A DNA stretch of 64,000 nt from Cycas panzhihuaensis (taxonomy: Eukaryota; Cycadophyta), in assembly GCA_023213395.1 (NCBI GenBank), contig CM041465.1, positions 31,689,741 to 31,753,740 on the forward strand, written 5' to 3'. Below, in pieces: positions 28,981 to 40,010 of the stretch. The number at the start of each line of letters is the position of its first letter. Within the stretch, counting starts at the first letter, position 1. Both the position numbers and the translations under genes were made by a program. The notes under the pieces are model-generated. The model saw nothing but the letters and a program-made list of their open reading frames with translations, was not told the origin of the DNA and ran no database searches.

Positions 28981-30054
28981 CGTGGATTTGGTTTGCTTCT
29001 TCCTGTTCCTCGTTTGGTATTTCCACTTCGTCATTATTGATCATAAATACCTTCTTCGCCTAACATTGGTGTTCCTTATTCCACTTCCCTCTGCATTTAA
29101 AACAGGTCCCTTTTTTGAGATGTTTGACTTTGCTTATTTCATTTGTGTCTTTTATTGCCATTGGTGGGTCTACTTTGGTGTCTGATCTAGTCCCATTTGG
29201 ATTGGGTCCCTATTGATGGTATGATTTGGTTTGTGCATATAGATAGACTTATTCTCTCTAAATTCTACTTTTATGTTTTTCGCATATCGAATTACCTCAT
29301 GAATATTTGAGGGATTCAAACTTTTAATGCGAAATCTAATTGTTCTCTTTAATCCACTGATGTATGTCTCCAAAATGTATTCAGTTGGTATTCGTTCTAG
29401 TATTAGACACTGAAGTATTTGGAATTGCTCGGTGTATTCTTGGACTGTTCCATTTTGTTGTAATCTTATTAACTAAGCAAAATAATCAATGTTCTAAGAA
29501 TCTTCGTACTGTTTTATTAGTCTTGCCTTAAGATAGTCCCATGATTCTGGATGGCCCAAATTGTTCTTTCACCACTAGTAGAACCATTCTAAAGCCCTTC
29601 CATACAAGTGTAAAGATGTTGTTGATATCTTTTCCTTATCTAAAAGTTCATACACTTGGAAGTATGTTTCCATTTGTAATAACCAACTCTGGATATTCTT
29701 CGATCTTTCTAGATCAAATTTTTCTAATAGAAATTTGGTTCCCCTAAGACCCTCATCTAATTGGAAACTCTTCTAATTTTATCGTTCATAGGTAAAACCT
29801 TTGAATCTCCTTAAATTCTTTTGTTGTTCGTTCCCCTGGTTATCTTGATCTGGGAATTCTTCGTTGATTTCTTCCACGTCTTGGTGTTTCTCTGCTGATG
29901 ACTCTCCCTCTTGTATATCCAACCTCTTATTTAGAGTTTCGAATGAAGCTTGGATGCTTTTCATGGAAGTGATAAGCTCTGACGACAAGTGGGATTGTAT
30001 TTCTTCTATCTTGATTTCTTTTTCTTCTATTATTGTTGATTGGCAGTTCACCAT
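28981..30054 (-). pseudogene. Gypsy gag (element K)
   Basis: ORF pieces give a coiled N-terminus (29,779-30,054: EKEIKIEEIQSHLSSELITSMKSIQ is coiled-coil-like, then acidic), the ISGLKRTIRFRIKSLNP capsid part near 29,300 and a knuckle CFKCRGKWNKEHQC near 29,065-29,105. The latter is the standard chromovirus form. There are frequent stops. M has the same layout. Confidence 0.82.
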
Positions 30055-30172
30055 TTTGTTGGAAATGAGACTTTTTCCTGATCTTAGTTTCGTCCCTAGG
30101 GGAGTGGAAATTGGGCCGAATTTTTACAGTTATCTTTGAATTCTCGCTTTGAAAGAAAGCTTGGATACCACT

Positions 30173-30800
30173 TGAAGCGACAACTTTTGCTTGTCCCAAA
30201 ATCTCCTAGGAAAATCCTTTGAAAATAACAATTTTGCTAGAAGTATGAAGTGCTCTGATCACACGCATCGAACCTCTTGACACAGATTGGAAATGAAAAG
30301 AGCTGGAACAAGGAAAATAATGCTTCTAAAATATAGCTAAATCTATTTGCAAGGGCAGCGATGTGTATCTTTAGAGAATGACTAGAAACTGGATGATATA
30401 GATGCCAAAATCCTCTTACCATCGCTACCCTTTTCGAGGCGAGGTTCCCTCCAAATAGTGCAGCCCTAAGGGTGAGTAAATATCAACCTTAAGTCGAAAT
30501 TTATAGCAGTCCAAACTTGCCTTTGAGATGCCCAAATGAGGCTCCAAATCCTCCTTAAATAGGTAGCTAAAGATACTAATATAAGTTGGCCAGAAAAGGG
30601 GTATAAACCCGCACAAAACCAAGACTAGAAGTCAGCCAGAATTTTCCCTAAAAACTGGTAGGCTGAAATCTTCAAACGGTCATAACTTTTATTATAGAGG
30701 TCAAAATTGACTTTTGTGTAAATCATTGGAATCTTGGCTCAGAGACCTTCGATTTGAATGGCCACATGGTATAGTTTTGACCATATTTTGGGATGATACA
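30173..30800 (-). repeat. 5' LTR of chromovirus K
   Basis: 628 bp, the partner of 27,183-27,809. The primer-binding site TGGTATCCAAGC (minus strand, about 30,158-30,170) is next to its left end and resembles initiator tRNA-Met with a mismatch. Confidence 0.92.
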
Positions 30801-30805
30801 CATCT

Positions 30806-31425
30806 TGTCATGAGTAGATTTTCTTCTCCTGCAGTAGAAAACTTTCAAGTTGGTTAAAAGTCATTGTACCAAGTGTAGTATTCTGTGTAACTGATGAAAT
30901 AAAGCCATTGTACTCCCTTGGAAGTGCATGAAGAGTGGCAGTAATAAGGTCTTTATTAGAAGCTCGTTGGCCAAGTGTAGTTAACTTATTACTGATTTCT
31001 TTAATAGAAGATAAGAAAATAGTCATAGGTTTAACATATCTCAGTGCAAACAACTTGGCCTTAGTCATTACAATGTGAGCATTATCTCACCTTTCATACA
31101 ATGAAATCATAGTATCCCAAGCTTCTTTAGATGTATGAGCACAAACAATATTTTGATCCACATTTGCATCCACAATCATATGAATAAAGACTAAGGCAAT
31201 TTCATCCTTAGATTGCCATGCAACAACTGAAGTAAGATCTAACTGAATAATAATAGTTTTATCAAGTGGACTCTCATGTGGAACAGGCTTGGGATTGGTC
31301 CCAGATACAAAGCCTCAAAATTCATTCATAATCAACAAGTTCTTAGTTTGTCTTTTCCACTCTTGAAATTTATGTTTTCCATTCAACTTGATAGTAAATG
31401 CATTGAGCATGTTGAGGGCAGCCAT
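30806..31425 (-). pseudogene. Gag N-terminal part of Copia F
   Basis: The ATG at 31,425-31,423 gives MAALNMLNAFTIKLNG, as in D. Stops follow; the core AKLFALRYVKPMTIFLSSIKEI to MTFNQLESFLLQEKK is open at 31,068-30,808 and matches D's AKLYSIKYVNP core. It is cut on the left by K. On the right, H inserted only 13-18 bp upstream of the start codon. Confidence 0.87.
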
Positions 31426-31442
31426 TATGTCAAAGTTGTTTA

Positions 31443-31640
31443 TGAAAAAGGTAATGTTTTATCTAGGATATTTAATATTCCTAAAGTACTTTGTAAGGGT
31501 CATGTATCATTTCCCCCTTTCTCCTTCTTTGTGACAAGTGGCACAATCTTATTAAGCGGTTACCATTTGTCTTGTACACTTTGTAATGTATTTATAGACT
31601 TACAATGATCAATAAATCACAGGACTGAATTCTTCTTACA
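31443..31640 (+). repeat. 5' LTR of Copia H
   Basis: 198 bp, TGAAAAAGGTAATG to TTCTTCTTACA. Confidence 0.95.
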
Positions 31641-32375
31641 TGGTATCAGAGTGGCTTGTGACCATTTGGTCAAGAATTGATTTATTGTCTAAATTTGAAA
31701 GAGGAGTCCATTAGGGTTTCTTAAAGAAATTGACAAAAGTTAGTCCATAGAATCAAATCATCGGGGAGAAGAATCAAACTAAAGCACAACTCATTTCCAA
31801 AAGATGAATCTCATTAATTGCTAGTGTACGGACATTGTACAGACACAGTACAGACCAAAAAAAATGAAGTGCTCAGATTGAGCCCAAATTTCACCAACAA
31901 ACTTGTCTCTGTATGGCCATCCTTTCTTCTCAAAGGCACGGAGCGTTTTGAAGTCGTTTTAATAGGGTTCCGACTGATTTTACAAGGGCATGGGTTTTTG
32001 AAAAAAAACTACTCATTTCTTCCATACGGCTCACTTAAACCGGATAATATCTACTTCATTTTGTTCCTCTCTTCAATACGGCACTTTTGAGACCAATTTT
32101 GAAGGCAGATTTAGTCTATACTTCTTATTTGAAGCATTTTTCATTTTCAGCCCTAATCGCAAATTAGAGCTTCGATCGCATATTTTGATCAATCCAGACC
32201 TCAACTGAGAAAAATAACTATACATCTGGACTCCCCTCGACGAGTAATTCATTTTTGACTCCCTTTTCATTAATTCCATACACCTGCAAAAAATCGTACT
32301 TTTTCGTACACCGTACAGCCACATAGCCCTGCCACTGAATTTTTAGACAGTTTTTCGCTTGATTGTCATCTTCTC
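31641..32375 (+). other. PBS and 5' leader of Copia H
   Basis: The primer-binding site TGGTATCAGAGTGGC is at 31,641-31,655, followed by about 720 bp of leader with scattered GTAC words. There is no convincing ORF before the gag ATG at 32,376. Confidence 0.85.
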
Positions 32376-33340
32376 ATGGCCTCCTCTACTATAGCATTGC
32401 CTAAAGCTGACAGATTGACTGAAATGAATTTTCTATTTGGAAAATCAAGATTGAGGGTCTCTTAAGAGCAAAGCATGCCTAGAAAATCACCACTGGTGAT
32501 GAAAAACAGTACACTGACATAGTTGATTTACTGAATTGGGAAGAAAGGAACAATGTTGTTGTATCTATTGTCAAACTTTCAATTTCTGATTCCCTGCTAG
32601 TCTATGTAGATGGTGTTGAAAGTGCCCACGAAATCTGGAAAACAATGTCCTCCATGTTTAGTCAGAAAAATGAACCCAGAATTGTTGCTCTCAAAGAGGA
32701 ACTCTATAAGTTTAGAACGAAAGAGGGTCAAAGAGTATCTGGATTCATAGCTAAATTGACCAACGTCAAAAATGCTCTTCTCACAGTTGGAGACAAAATA
32801 ACCGACACTGAATTAATACATCTTGTACTTAACAAGTTACCAAAATTATTTGATAACATGGTAAACATGTTGACAGGAGAAGGGTAAACTGCTACGATGA
32901 CCTTTGATGTTTTTACAGGTCACATGCTCAGTCAAGAACAAAGGAATCATAGATATGAAGAAGATACGTAAGTTGAAGAAGCACTTGTCACCAAACTTCA
33001 CTTGGGAGGTCGAAGACAAGGTCAATATAATTTTAGAATGTAAGGAAGAGCAACAATTGGCTACAAGGGTCGTTGGACTGAAGGAAGGGGACGAGGAAGA
33101 ACTATTGTTAATCCTCCACGTGATGCCAGAGTTTGTTTCAATTATGGTAAATCAGGTCATTTTTCAAGTAGTTGCAGAGCCTTTGATGTCTGTTATAACT
33201 ACAGACAAATAGGTCACTATCCATACCAATGTTACTAGAGACGAGCTGAAATTCAAAAAGGCAAGCGTCCCGAAACTAGAGCAGAGAACGAGACTCAACA
33301 GAAGAAGAAGTTGAAACTGCCTTCATAGCAACATTAGCAG
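32376..33340 (+). pseudogene. Copia gag (element H)
   Basis: The start is the ATG at 32,376 (MASSTIALPKADRLTEMNF). A frameshift and stops follow, then an open core at 32,645-32,887 with EPRIVALKEELYKFRTKEG and the LIHLVLNKLP motif. The zinc-knuckle region near 33,130-33,235 reads CFNYGKSGHFSSSC and CYNYRQIGHYPYQC; in both the second Cys is Tyr, so zinc binding is doubtful. An Arg/Gly-rich linker precedes it. B has the same design. Confidence 0.87.
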
Positions 33341-33781
33341 CAAGTTTCAGTGCATCAGAAAATTGGTATGTTGACTTAGGAGCCTCACATCACATGACTG
33401 GAATTGAAGAATGGTTTGAAATCCTCAAACCATATGATCTTAACAAATTTGTGGAATTAGGAGACAACTTTCCCTTGCAAATAAAAGGGATAGGCCAAAT
33501 TACCATAAAATTTGATGAAAAAATCCAGCGAATAGGCAATGTTTTCTTTGTACCAAGGATGAAGAAAAATCTCGTCAGTGTTCAGTTAAGTGAAAAAGGA
33601 CTGAGAACAATATTTGATGAAAATGGCCATTGTTACATTCTTGACATGAAAAAGAATGGTGTTGTAATAGCTAAAAGAGAAAAATGTGATAGGCTGTATA
33701 AATTGCTCTCCACCCCTGTGCTGCCTGACAAACGACCCACGAAATCTCCTTCTGATGTAAATTCACTTGCTATGACTAGCT
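33341..33781 (+). pseudogene. Copia protease region (element H)
   Basis: WYVDLGASHHMTGIEEWFE, near 33,364-33,420, holds the catalytic Asp with Leu in place of Ser/Thr of the D-S/T-G triplet. The following open stretch (33,394-33,831) has PLQIKGIGQI, VPRMKKNLVSVQLSEKG and the pre-integrase linker. Homologous parts are in B (50,663-50,930) and P. Confidence 0.85.
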
Positions 33782-34945
33782 ATGATACTAATGAAATGTG
33801 GCATTTTGAAGTATGGTCATATCTCTCATGATAGATTAGAAAAACTAAAGAATTCAAAGATGGTAAATGGTCTACCTGATATTCCATTTAATTCATTTGT
33901 ATGCAAAAGCTGCATGATGGAGAAACAACACAGGATTCCTTTTTTAAAAAGCACATGGCAAGCACAAGATAAGCCAGATCTAATTCATGCCGATTTGTGT
34001 GGCCCATTTACACCAATTTCAACAAATGAAGCAAGGTATTTTCTAACCTTCATTGATGACTTCTCCAGGAAAACATGGGCATACTTTCTGTTTAGCAAAT
34101 CAGAAACATTTGATTATTTCAAAGAGCTCAAAGCTGAAGCAGAGTTGGAAAGCAACAAGAAAATCAAATGTGCTCGTTTAGATGGAGGTGGTGAGTTCAT
34201 GTCCAACGAATTTCTCCATTTTTATAAAGTGCATGGAATTCACAGACAAGTCACAACTCCGTATACACCTCAATCAAACGGTGTAGCAGAGAGAATGAAT
34301 ATAACAATTTTAGAAATGGCTTGGTGTATGTTAAGTGATAGCGAAGTCACAAAGAAATATTGGGCAGAGGTTGTAAACACAGTTGTGTACTTAACTAACA
34401 GGAGTCCAACTCGAGCATTAGGTGAGGTAACACCTAAAGAGGAATGGACACGGCATAAACCAAATGTAAGTCACCTTAGAGTTTTTCGCTGCAAAGCCTA
34501 TGTACATATTCCTGATAGAAAAAGAACCAAACTAAATAACAAAAGCATAGAATGTATAATGGTTGGATATAGCAGTCATTCAAAGGCATACCGCTATCTT
34601 GATCCAAAGACAAACAAGCTTTATGTAAGTAGAGATGTAATATTTGATGAAAGAAAAAGACTCACTGAGACTGAATATCAGGAAATAAACATCAGTGATC
34701 AAAGCTCAAAAATAGTTCAACCAGAAGATAAATCAGATATTACCTCTGATAGTATTGAAATAAAAAGTGATACTTCAGAAGAAAAAACATCTGACAATCA
34801 ACAAGCAAGTGATTCCAATATCCATCCAGAAGGTGAAGCAACAAGACCATCACAGGAACAAACCTCTAAAAGGGTACCAAAGTGGTATCTCAAAACTCTT
34901 GAAGAAACAAAAGGGGAGGTGTTTGAGCATCGAACAAGGTCTTAG
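33782..34945 (+). CDS. Copia integrase (element H), open frame
   Basis: 387 codons without a stop, starting in the pre-integrase zinc region (SHDRLEKLK, then CKSCMMEKQHRIPF). The catalytic core keeps HADLCGP, LDGGGEF and NGVAER, so the D,D,E residues are all present. It is followed by YWAEVVNTVVYLTNRSP, SHLRVFRCKAYVHIPD and SRDVIFDE. The C-terminal 100 residues are acidic and Ser/Thr-rich, as in the Copia IN-RT linker. It is part of a polyprotein; its ATG is internal, and a TAG at 34,943-34,945 ends the frame. It is the best preserved integrase in the window. Confidence 0.9.
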   Translation: MILMKCGILKYGHISHDRLEKLKNSKMVNGLPDIPFNSFVCKSCMMEKQHRIPFLKSTWQAQDKPDLIHADLCGPFTPISTNEARYFLTFIDDFSRKTWAYFLFSKSETFDYFKELKAEAELESNKKIKCARLDGGGEFMSNEFLHFYKVHGIHRQVTTPYTPQSNGVAERMNITILEMAWCMLSDSEVTKKYWAEVVNTVVYLTNRSPTRALGEVTPKEEWTRHKPNVSHLRVFRCKAYVHIPDRKRTKLNNKSIECIMVGYSSHSKAYRYLDPKTNKLYVSRDVIFDERKRLTETEYQEINISDQSSKIVQPEDKSDITSDSIEIKSDTSEEKTSDNQQASDSNIHPEGEATRPSQEQTSKRVPKWYLKTLEETKGEVFEHRTRS

Positions 34946-35640
34946 AAGCCACAAGCTTTAATTTGTTCTGTTGAACCAAACACTTACAAAGAAGCAAGTA
35001 AGTTTCAAGCATGGAGAGCAGCAATGGATGCAAAAATGAAAGCCATTTATAAAAATGAAACATGGGATCTAATAACACCTCCTGAAGATAAACCCATTGT
35101 AAACTCAAAATGGGTATATAAAGTGAAAGAAAAAGCAAATGGTGAAATCGAGAAGTACAAAGTAAGGTTGGTAGCAAAAGGCTACACACAAACAATTGAA
35201 ATTGACTATGAAGAAACGTTCTCACCAGTAGCTAAGTTGAACACTGTAAGAACAGTAATTGCAATTGTTGCTCATTAAGGATGGAAAATTTTCCAGATGG
35301 ATGTTAAAAGCGCTTTTCTAAATGGAGACCTCCAAAAAGAAGTATATATGTATCAACCTAAATGATATATGAAGTCAGGAGAAGAAAATCTGGTCTACAA
35401 ACTAAAAACAACTTTATATGGACTCAAACAAGCACTGAGAGTTTGGTATGGCAAGCTGGATATATATCTAATTCAAAATAGCTTTCACAGGTGTGAGTCA
35501 GATCATAGTCTGTCTGTGAAATTTAATCAAGGATTAACCTCCATTATAGTAGTATATGTGGATGAGATGCTAATCATAGGAGACGATGAAAATTCAATTG
35601 CACTCGTCAAGAAGCAATTTTAAAAGGTATTTGAGATGAC
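34946..35640 (+). pseudogene. Copia reverse transcriptase (element H)
   Basis: RT blocks: NETWDLITPPEDK, SKWVYKVKEKANGEIEKYK, LVAKGYTQTIEIDYEETFSPVAKLN (35,024-35,278), then a stop near 35,276, DVKSAFLNGDLQ and LYGLKQAL. The active site at 35,555-35,566 reads YVDE instead of YVDD, so a catalytic Asp is lost. Several stops follow. It cannot function. Confidence 0.9.
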
Positions 35641-36450
35641 AGACATCGAAATGTTGCACTATTATCTGGGAATAGAAATAGGACAAAACAATGATTTTAT
35701 TGTCCTATCACAATCAAAATATATCAAAAACTTGTTGAACGAGTTCAATATGGAAAGTTGCAATAGTGTTGCTACTCCAATGGAAACTAGGTGTGTGTTA
35801 AACACTAAATAAAAAACACAACCAGTTGATGCAACTTTATATAGACAATTGATTGGAAGTCTAATTTATCTTACAGCTACACGACCAGATATTTCCTATG
35901 CAGTTGGTGTAGTTTCCAGGTTTATGGAAAATCCCAAAATACCTCACTGGAATGCTGCAAAGAATTCTACAGTATCTAAAGGAAACCATAGATCTTGGAT
36001 TAGAATATACAAAGAATAATAATATGCAACTAATAGGATTTTGTGACTCTGACTGGGCTAGAGACAGAACAAACAGAAAATCAACATCAGGATATTGTTT
36101 CTTCCTAGGAACAATGTTAATTTCCTAGACTAGCAAAAAGCAACATACAATTGCTTTGTCTTCAACAGAAGTAGAGTACAAGTCAGCAGTCAACGCAACA
36201 TGTGAAGGAGTTTGGATCAAACAACTCCTTAAGGACCTTGGACAAGAACAGACAATGCCTCTTTAGTTATTCTATGACAATCAAAGCACAATCAAAATGA
36301 CAAAGAATATAGTACTGCATGCAAGAACCAAACATATAGAAGTGCATCATCATTTCATTAGGGAAAAAGTTCAGAACAATGAAGTTGAGCTTCTGTATTA
36401 TACATCAAAAAACCAAACTGTTGATGTTCTTACCAAACCTCTTAACAGAT
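35641..36450 (+). pseudogene. Copia RNase H (element H)
   Basis: Several frames give LHYYLGIEIGQ, a LIGSLIYLTATRPDI block near 35,850, CDSDWARDRTNRKSTSGYCFF near 36,040, YDNQSTIKMTKN and HIEVHHHFIREKVQ near 36,330, then VDVLTKPLNR near 36,420-36,450. The catalytic Asp/Glu positions can be traced (the STEVEYKSA block reads as in relatives), but frameshifts and stops break the frame. Confidence 0.86.
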
Positions 36451-36509
36451 AAAAATTACTGGTTTTAGAAACCAATTAGGACTAAAGTAGATAAAACATT
36501 CAGAGGAAG

Positions 36510-36707
36510 TGTAAAAGGTAATGTTTTATCTAGGATATTTAATATTCCTAAAGTACTTTGTAAGGGTCATATATCATTTCCCCTTTTCTCCTTCTGAGTG
36601 ACAAGTGGTACAATCTCATTAAGTGGTTGCCATTTGTCCCGTACACTTTGTAATGTATTTATAGATTTACAATGATAAATAAAGCATAGGAGTGAATTCT
36701 TCTTGCA
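36510..36707 (+). repeat. 3' LTR of Copia H
   Basis: 198 bp, TGTAAAAGGTAATG to TTCTTCTTGCA, followed by TSD GTTTA. Confidence 0.95.
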
Positions 36708-36712
36708 GTTTA

Positions 36713-38614
36713 AAGGTTCTTGAAGCTAGCAAATGACTTGGAAACTCAAAGCTTTCATTACTTAAGTTCCACCTTCAAACACACCAAAAACCCTAATTTT
36801 ACAAGGAAGATCTAACAACTGAAGAGAGTGATGAGAGGTGGAGGGCTAGGCAAAGGGTTGGTTCAACCATGATCTTTCTAAATAGATCCAACAGTTGGCC
36901 AAATCAAATCTAAGACAATCGAGGTAGGGTTGATCTGCACAATTGTACCATGCTTTCCTTGGGATTCACAACCCTAATAATACCCTTTTTCAAATCTTCT
37001 TTTCTCCAAGATTAATCTCAATTGTCGTACACTGACTGTATGGTTGATTAGTCCCCTAAGGAATGTAGCAAGCTTGAAATTTTTATAAGCAATGTTTGAA
37101 CCTTTTTCGGATCTCTCCAACAAGATTTTTAAGCAATTATTTTTTTAATGGTTAAAGTGGACTTAAGATAAATTGTTTAAGTGAGTAATGATGCTGCTTT
37201 ACAATGCTTAATAAAACTCAATACAAAAAGGCTTCAAATAAAACAAATTGAGTACATAAAAGAACACTTAAAATATTGCAAAAGGCACTTAAAAAAAAGC
37301 AAAAATGTACTAAGTGCCAAATGAAAAGATGCAAGCTTGCTTGTTGTGCTTTGAGTGGTTTCATTTTAATGTGAAGAAACGACCACAAAATGCTAATTTT
37401 AATTAAGTACGCTAAGAAAACAAGCCACCACAACAATGTTAGGACTTTAAAATAGTCCTAACCAGCTGCAAATAAAGTAATTTTTTATTGAAAAATAAGT
37501 GATTTTGAGTCCTTTTTATGACTCGAACATGAAGATCACTATGCAAAGAGCCTTAGAAAATCAAGTACAATGTGAAGTTTTCACAAAAAGTACATAAATG
37601 ATTGGAAAATCACTTGCTTTGAGTTAATGTTTACACTTGCAATTTTTTTAATGTGTAAAAATGACTCAAAAATTAAAACAGAGGCTAAAATTACTTTACA
37701 AATGATTAAATAAGATTAAAAATACTTCAAACAACACACTTTAGAAAAATAAGGAAAGATTAAAAAAGGAATATTCTTATGAATATCCCAAATTTCATAA
37801 GCCAAAGTTTAATTCATAAAGTTTCAAATCGATTTTTTTGTAAACAATTTGAATTGTGGTGGTGCAGGCGAAAATTCGAATACACAGTCAATGAGAACTT
37901 TTGGACGGAGAATCCAATCACTAAGTCGTCTTAGATCTAGAGTTTATACCTACCAACAGTGATTCTGGTGAAGTTTCATTGCAATTGATGAATAGTGGAA
38001 GGAGTTCTAGCTTGATGAAAGACACAGTTGGGCACATGGTTGATTGGTAAGGGAACAGACAGCCATGATGAAAATGGACTTTGTAAGTATGCTTTGTCAC
38101 TCAAAACATATGCAGCTAAGGGAAGAGCATCTGCAGAGAACTTTAAGAGACAATGTAGCAAGTGGAAATTGAGAAAAACAATTTTTTTTGGTAAGAAAAC
38201 TACCAAAAACCAATGAAAAATTTGCCCTTACTCAGTGTGGAGTCACTTGGGTGCAGTCACTGGTAAAGATAAGTAGATTTTGGAGCTAGCGAAGGTAAAT
38301 CACACTCTGTACTTGTAGATAACTGAGAAATCCTACAAAAATAATTTTTATTTGCAAGAAAATAAAAGAAATCAATGTATTTTAAGTCTTTTTTCTACTA
38401 TAAATACAAATTCATCTTAGATAAAAATTCTAGAGCATTGATCTGATAACTTCAGGCTGCAAACACTTTGAAATAAGAAGAAATTTGCAGAAAAAGAGCC
38501 AAACTTGGCCTTGGATCGCCTTTAGAGAGTGAAGGTCATCACTAAGGGTTTAGAAACCTACTTTCAAACCTGAAACAGTCAAGAACTCCTCCTTCAGCAA
38601 ACTCCGATACCAAA
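36713..38614 (-). other. 5' leader of Copia F
   Basis: About 1.9 kb of non-coding leader. The part next to the H insertion (36,713-37,130) is conserved with D and E, including GGGTTGATCTGCA and AGTCCCCTAAGGAATG. A block at about 38,500-38,560 (CCTTGGATCGCCTTTAGAGA) is shared with D. The primer-binding site is TTGGTATCGGAG on the minus strand, about 38,602-38,614. A+T-rich repeats fill the centre. Confidence 0.77.
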
Positions 38615-39170
38615 TATTGAAAATGGTATTCAACCTTCACGCCAATAGATGATGAGCACAGCCTTTAGGACCTTATGAAGAGGAAGCTTGCTAGCATAAG
38701 GAGATTATTAGCATTTACACTAAGCAACTATGAATACACCTAAGCAAGCATGAAACAAATGAACTCAAGCATAAGATAGACACAAAATATGGAAGAGAAG
38801 GAATTTGTTCTTACTCCAAAATAAGCAAGATTAACTTGGATTCAAACTAGCAACATAACAATACAATACTCACTCAGTTTGTATGATACATGAGGTTTGA
38901 CCTCCTTATATAGATATGAAGGAGGACCTTAGACGGTTGGATGTTTGATAGAAGCTATGCCCTTTGCATGTAGAACAAGTGTCCCTTGGGCTCTCTTGTG
39001 AGCAAAAGCAAATGAGGATACATTGACCCTTAAGTTACAATATTATGTTACTAGAAAGAACGTGGGTGTGTACTTTAATCACATTAGGTGATAAGTCACC
39101 CTTACATTAAGTACATCAATAATACAATATAAAGTACAATACTTAACATGTAAACATAAAGGTCTTAACA
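38615..39170 (-). repeat. 5' LTR of Copia F
   Basis: 556 bp, the partner of 12,470-12,976, ending GGTCTTAACA. It begins TA rather than TG, probably a G-to-A decay. The following GTCAA may be the mutated TSD. Confidence 0.88.
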
Positions 39171-39637
39171 GTCAAGTCATGAAAGGCGGACAATCACAAC
39201 TTCTCCACCATTTATATGAGAAGGGAAATTGGAGGAGAAGATTCTTAGTAGGAGCCCACTTAAGTCCATTCCATAATAGTACAATGACAAAACTATTTTC
39301 ATCTCTAGGGTTATCATAAGGATCATTAAATTGAAGTTTAAGATTAAATTGGGAGAAGTCATAATAATCATTAGAGGAAAAAAAACAAAAAGGAAACAAA
39401 AAAGCACAACGCTTGGAGGAAAAATGCTATAAAATAATTGAAAAAAGTAGAAGGAAAATGTCTAAGTTGTTGGCAAGAACTCTCTCCCCCACAACCCCTA
39501 GCAAATGAAAGATATGATTGCATCATGATGATTCATGTTTTGGCTTGTTACATTTTCTATCAAAGCTAACTAGATATACTTCATGCTTAGTGTAATGCAT
39601 GAGCTATAAGATGCAAGGCAACAACCAAATATGTTTG
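39171..39637. other. Spacer without recognised feature
   Basis: About 470 bp between F and P. The minus strand has two overlapping ORFs (39,172-39,399 and 39,177-39,407) of 75-76 codons in different frames that I cannot match to any family. It may be part of the same older DNA as 42,989 onward, since P interrupts it. Confidence 0.4.
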
Positions 39638-40000
39638 TGTTGGGATCCATCACAAGTTATCCATGTGAGAGAAAGCCAGGTATCATCATACACACAGAAC
39701 CATTGCACTTAAATTTAGAAATGAGCATATTAAAAATGAATTGCTTCATTGTTTTGCAGTAGATACGAGTGCATATTTATAATGCATGAACACCTCTAGC
39801 TTGACGAATTACATGACATGACCGTTATAACCACCACTACGCATACGACTTAATGACTTATTATAATATTCCTAATATGATTAAGGGTGATCCCTTAATA
39901 CTAACACTTTTACCACTTTTTAACATTAATATCCTATCTAATATCAGACCACAAGACAATGCTTACATTACTTCTAACACATTAAACATTATCACTAACA
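39638..40000 (-). repeat. Left LTR of element P
   Basis: About 363 bp, TGTTGGGATCC to TCACTAACA, followed by a clear polypurine tract CCCCCCTATAATG (40,001-40,013, plus-strand reading). The outer boundary is less certain than the inner one. Confidence 0.7.
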
Positions 40001-40010
40001 CCCCCCTATA

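Larger units (their letters stand above)
27183..30800 (-). mobile_element. Ty3/Gypsy chromovirus K, internally deleted
   Basis: A minus-strand element in the gag of F. LTRs are 27,183-27,809 and 30,173-30,800, with TSD CATCC (27,178-27,182) against CATCT (30,801-30,805), one mismatch. Internal order on the minus strand is gag, zinc knuckle, protease, the first third of RT and then directly the integrase C-terminus with a chromodomain. The RT active site, RNase H and most of integrase are missing. The purine tract beside the left LTR (about 27,810-27,823) is shared almost exactly with element M, so K and M belong to one family. Confidence 0.92.
31443..36707 (+). mobile_element. Copia LTR retrotransposon H, complete but inactive
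   Basis: A plus-strand element of 5,265 bp with 198-bp LTRs (31,443-31,640 and 36,510-36,707) and a perfect TSD GTTTA (31,438-31,442 and 36,708-36,712). It lies between the gag start and leader of F, in the opposite orientation. The primer-binding site TGGTATCAGAGTGGC starts at 31,641 and the polypurine tract CAGAGGAAG is at 36,501-36,509. Gag, protease, integrase, RT and RNase H are in Copia order. The LTRs differ at roughly fifteen positions by eye, so the insertion is not recent. Stops, frameshifts and a changed RT active site make it inactive. Confidence 0.96.
12470..39170 (-). mobile_element. Copia LTR retrotransposon F, host of three nested elements
   Basis: A minus-strand Copia split by G, K and H. 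Without them it is about 7.2 kb: 3' LTR (12,470-12,976), RNase H and RT (12,988-14,133 continuing at 24,760), integrase, protease, gag (to 27,177 and 30,806-31,425), a leader of about 1.9 kb (36,713-38,614) and 5' LTR (38,615-39,170). Each interruption is flanked by its own TSD, and coding resumes on the other side in the right order. The outer flanks GTCGG and GTCAA match at three of five bases, so the TSD of F itself is weak. It belongs to the same family as D and E. Confidence 0.9.

Noticed and set aside
12465-39175. Secure TSD for element F
   Set aside because: GTCGG against GTCAA agree at only three of five bases; compatible with G-to-A decay but not proof.
39172-39407. Host gene exon on the minus strand
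   Set aside because: Two overlapping frames of about 75 codons, no recognisable domain and no splice context I can support.
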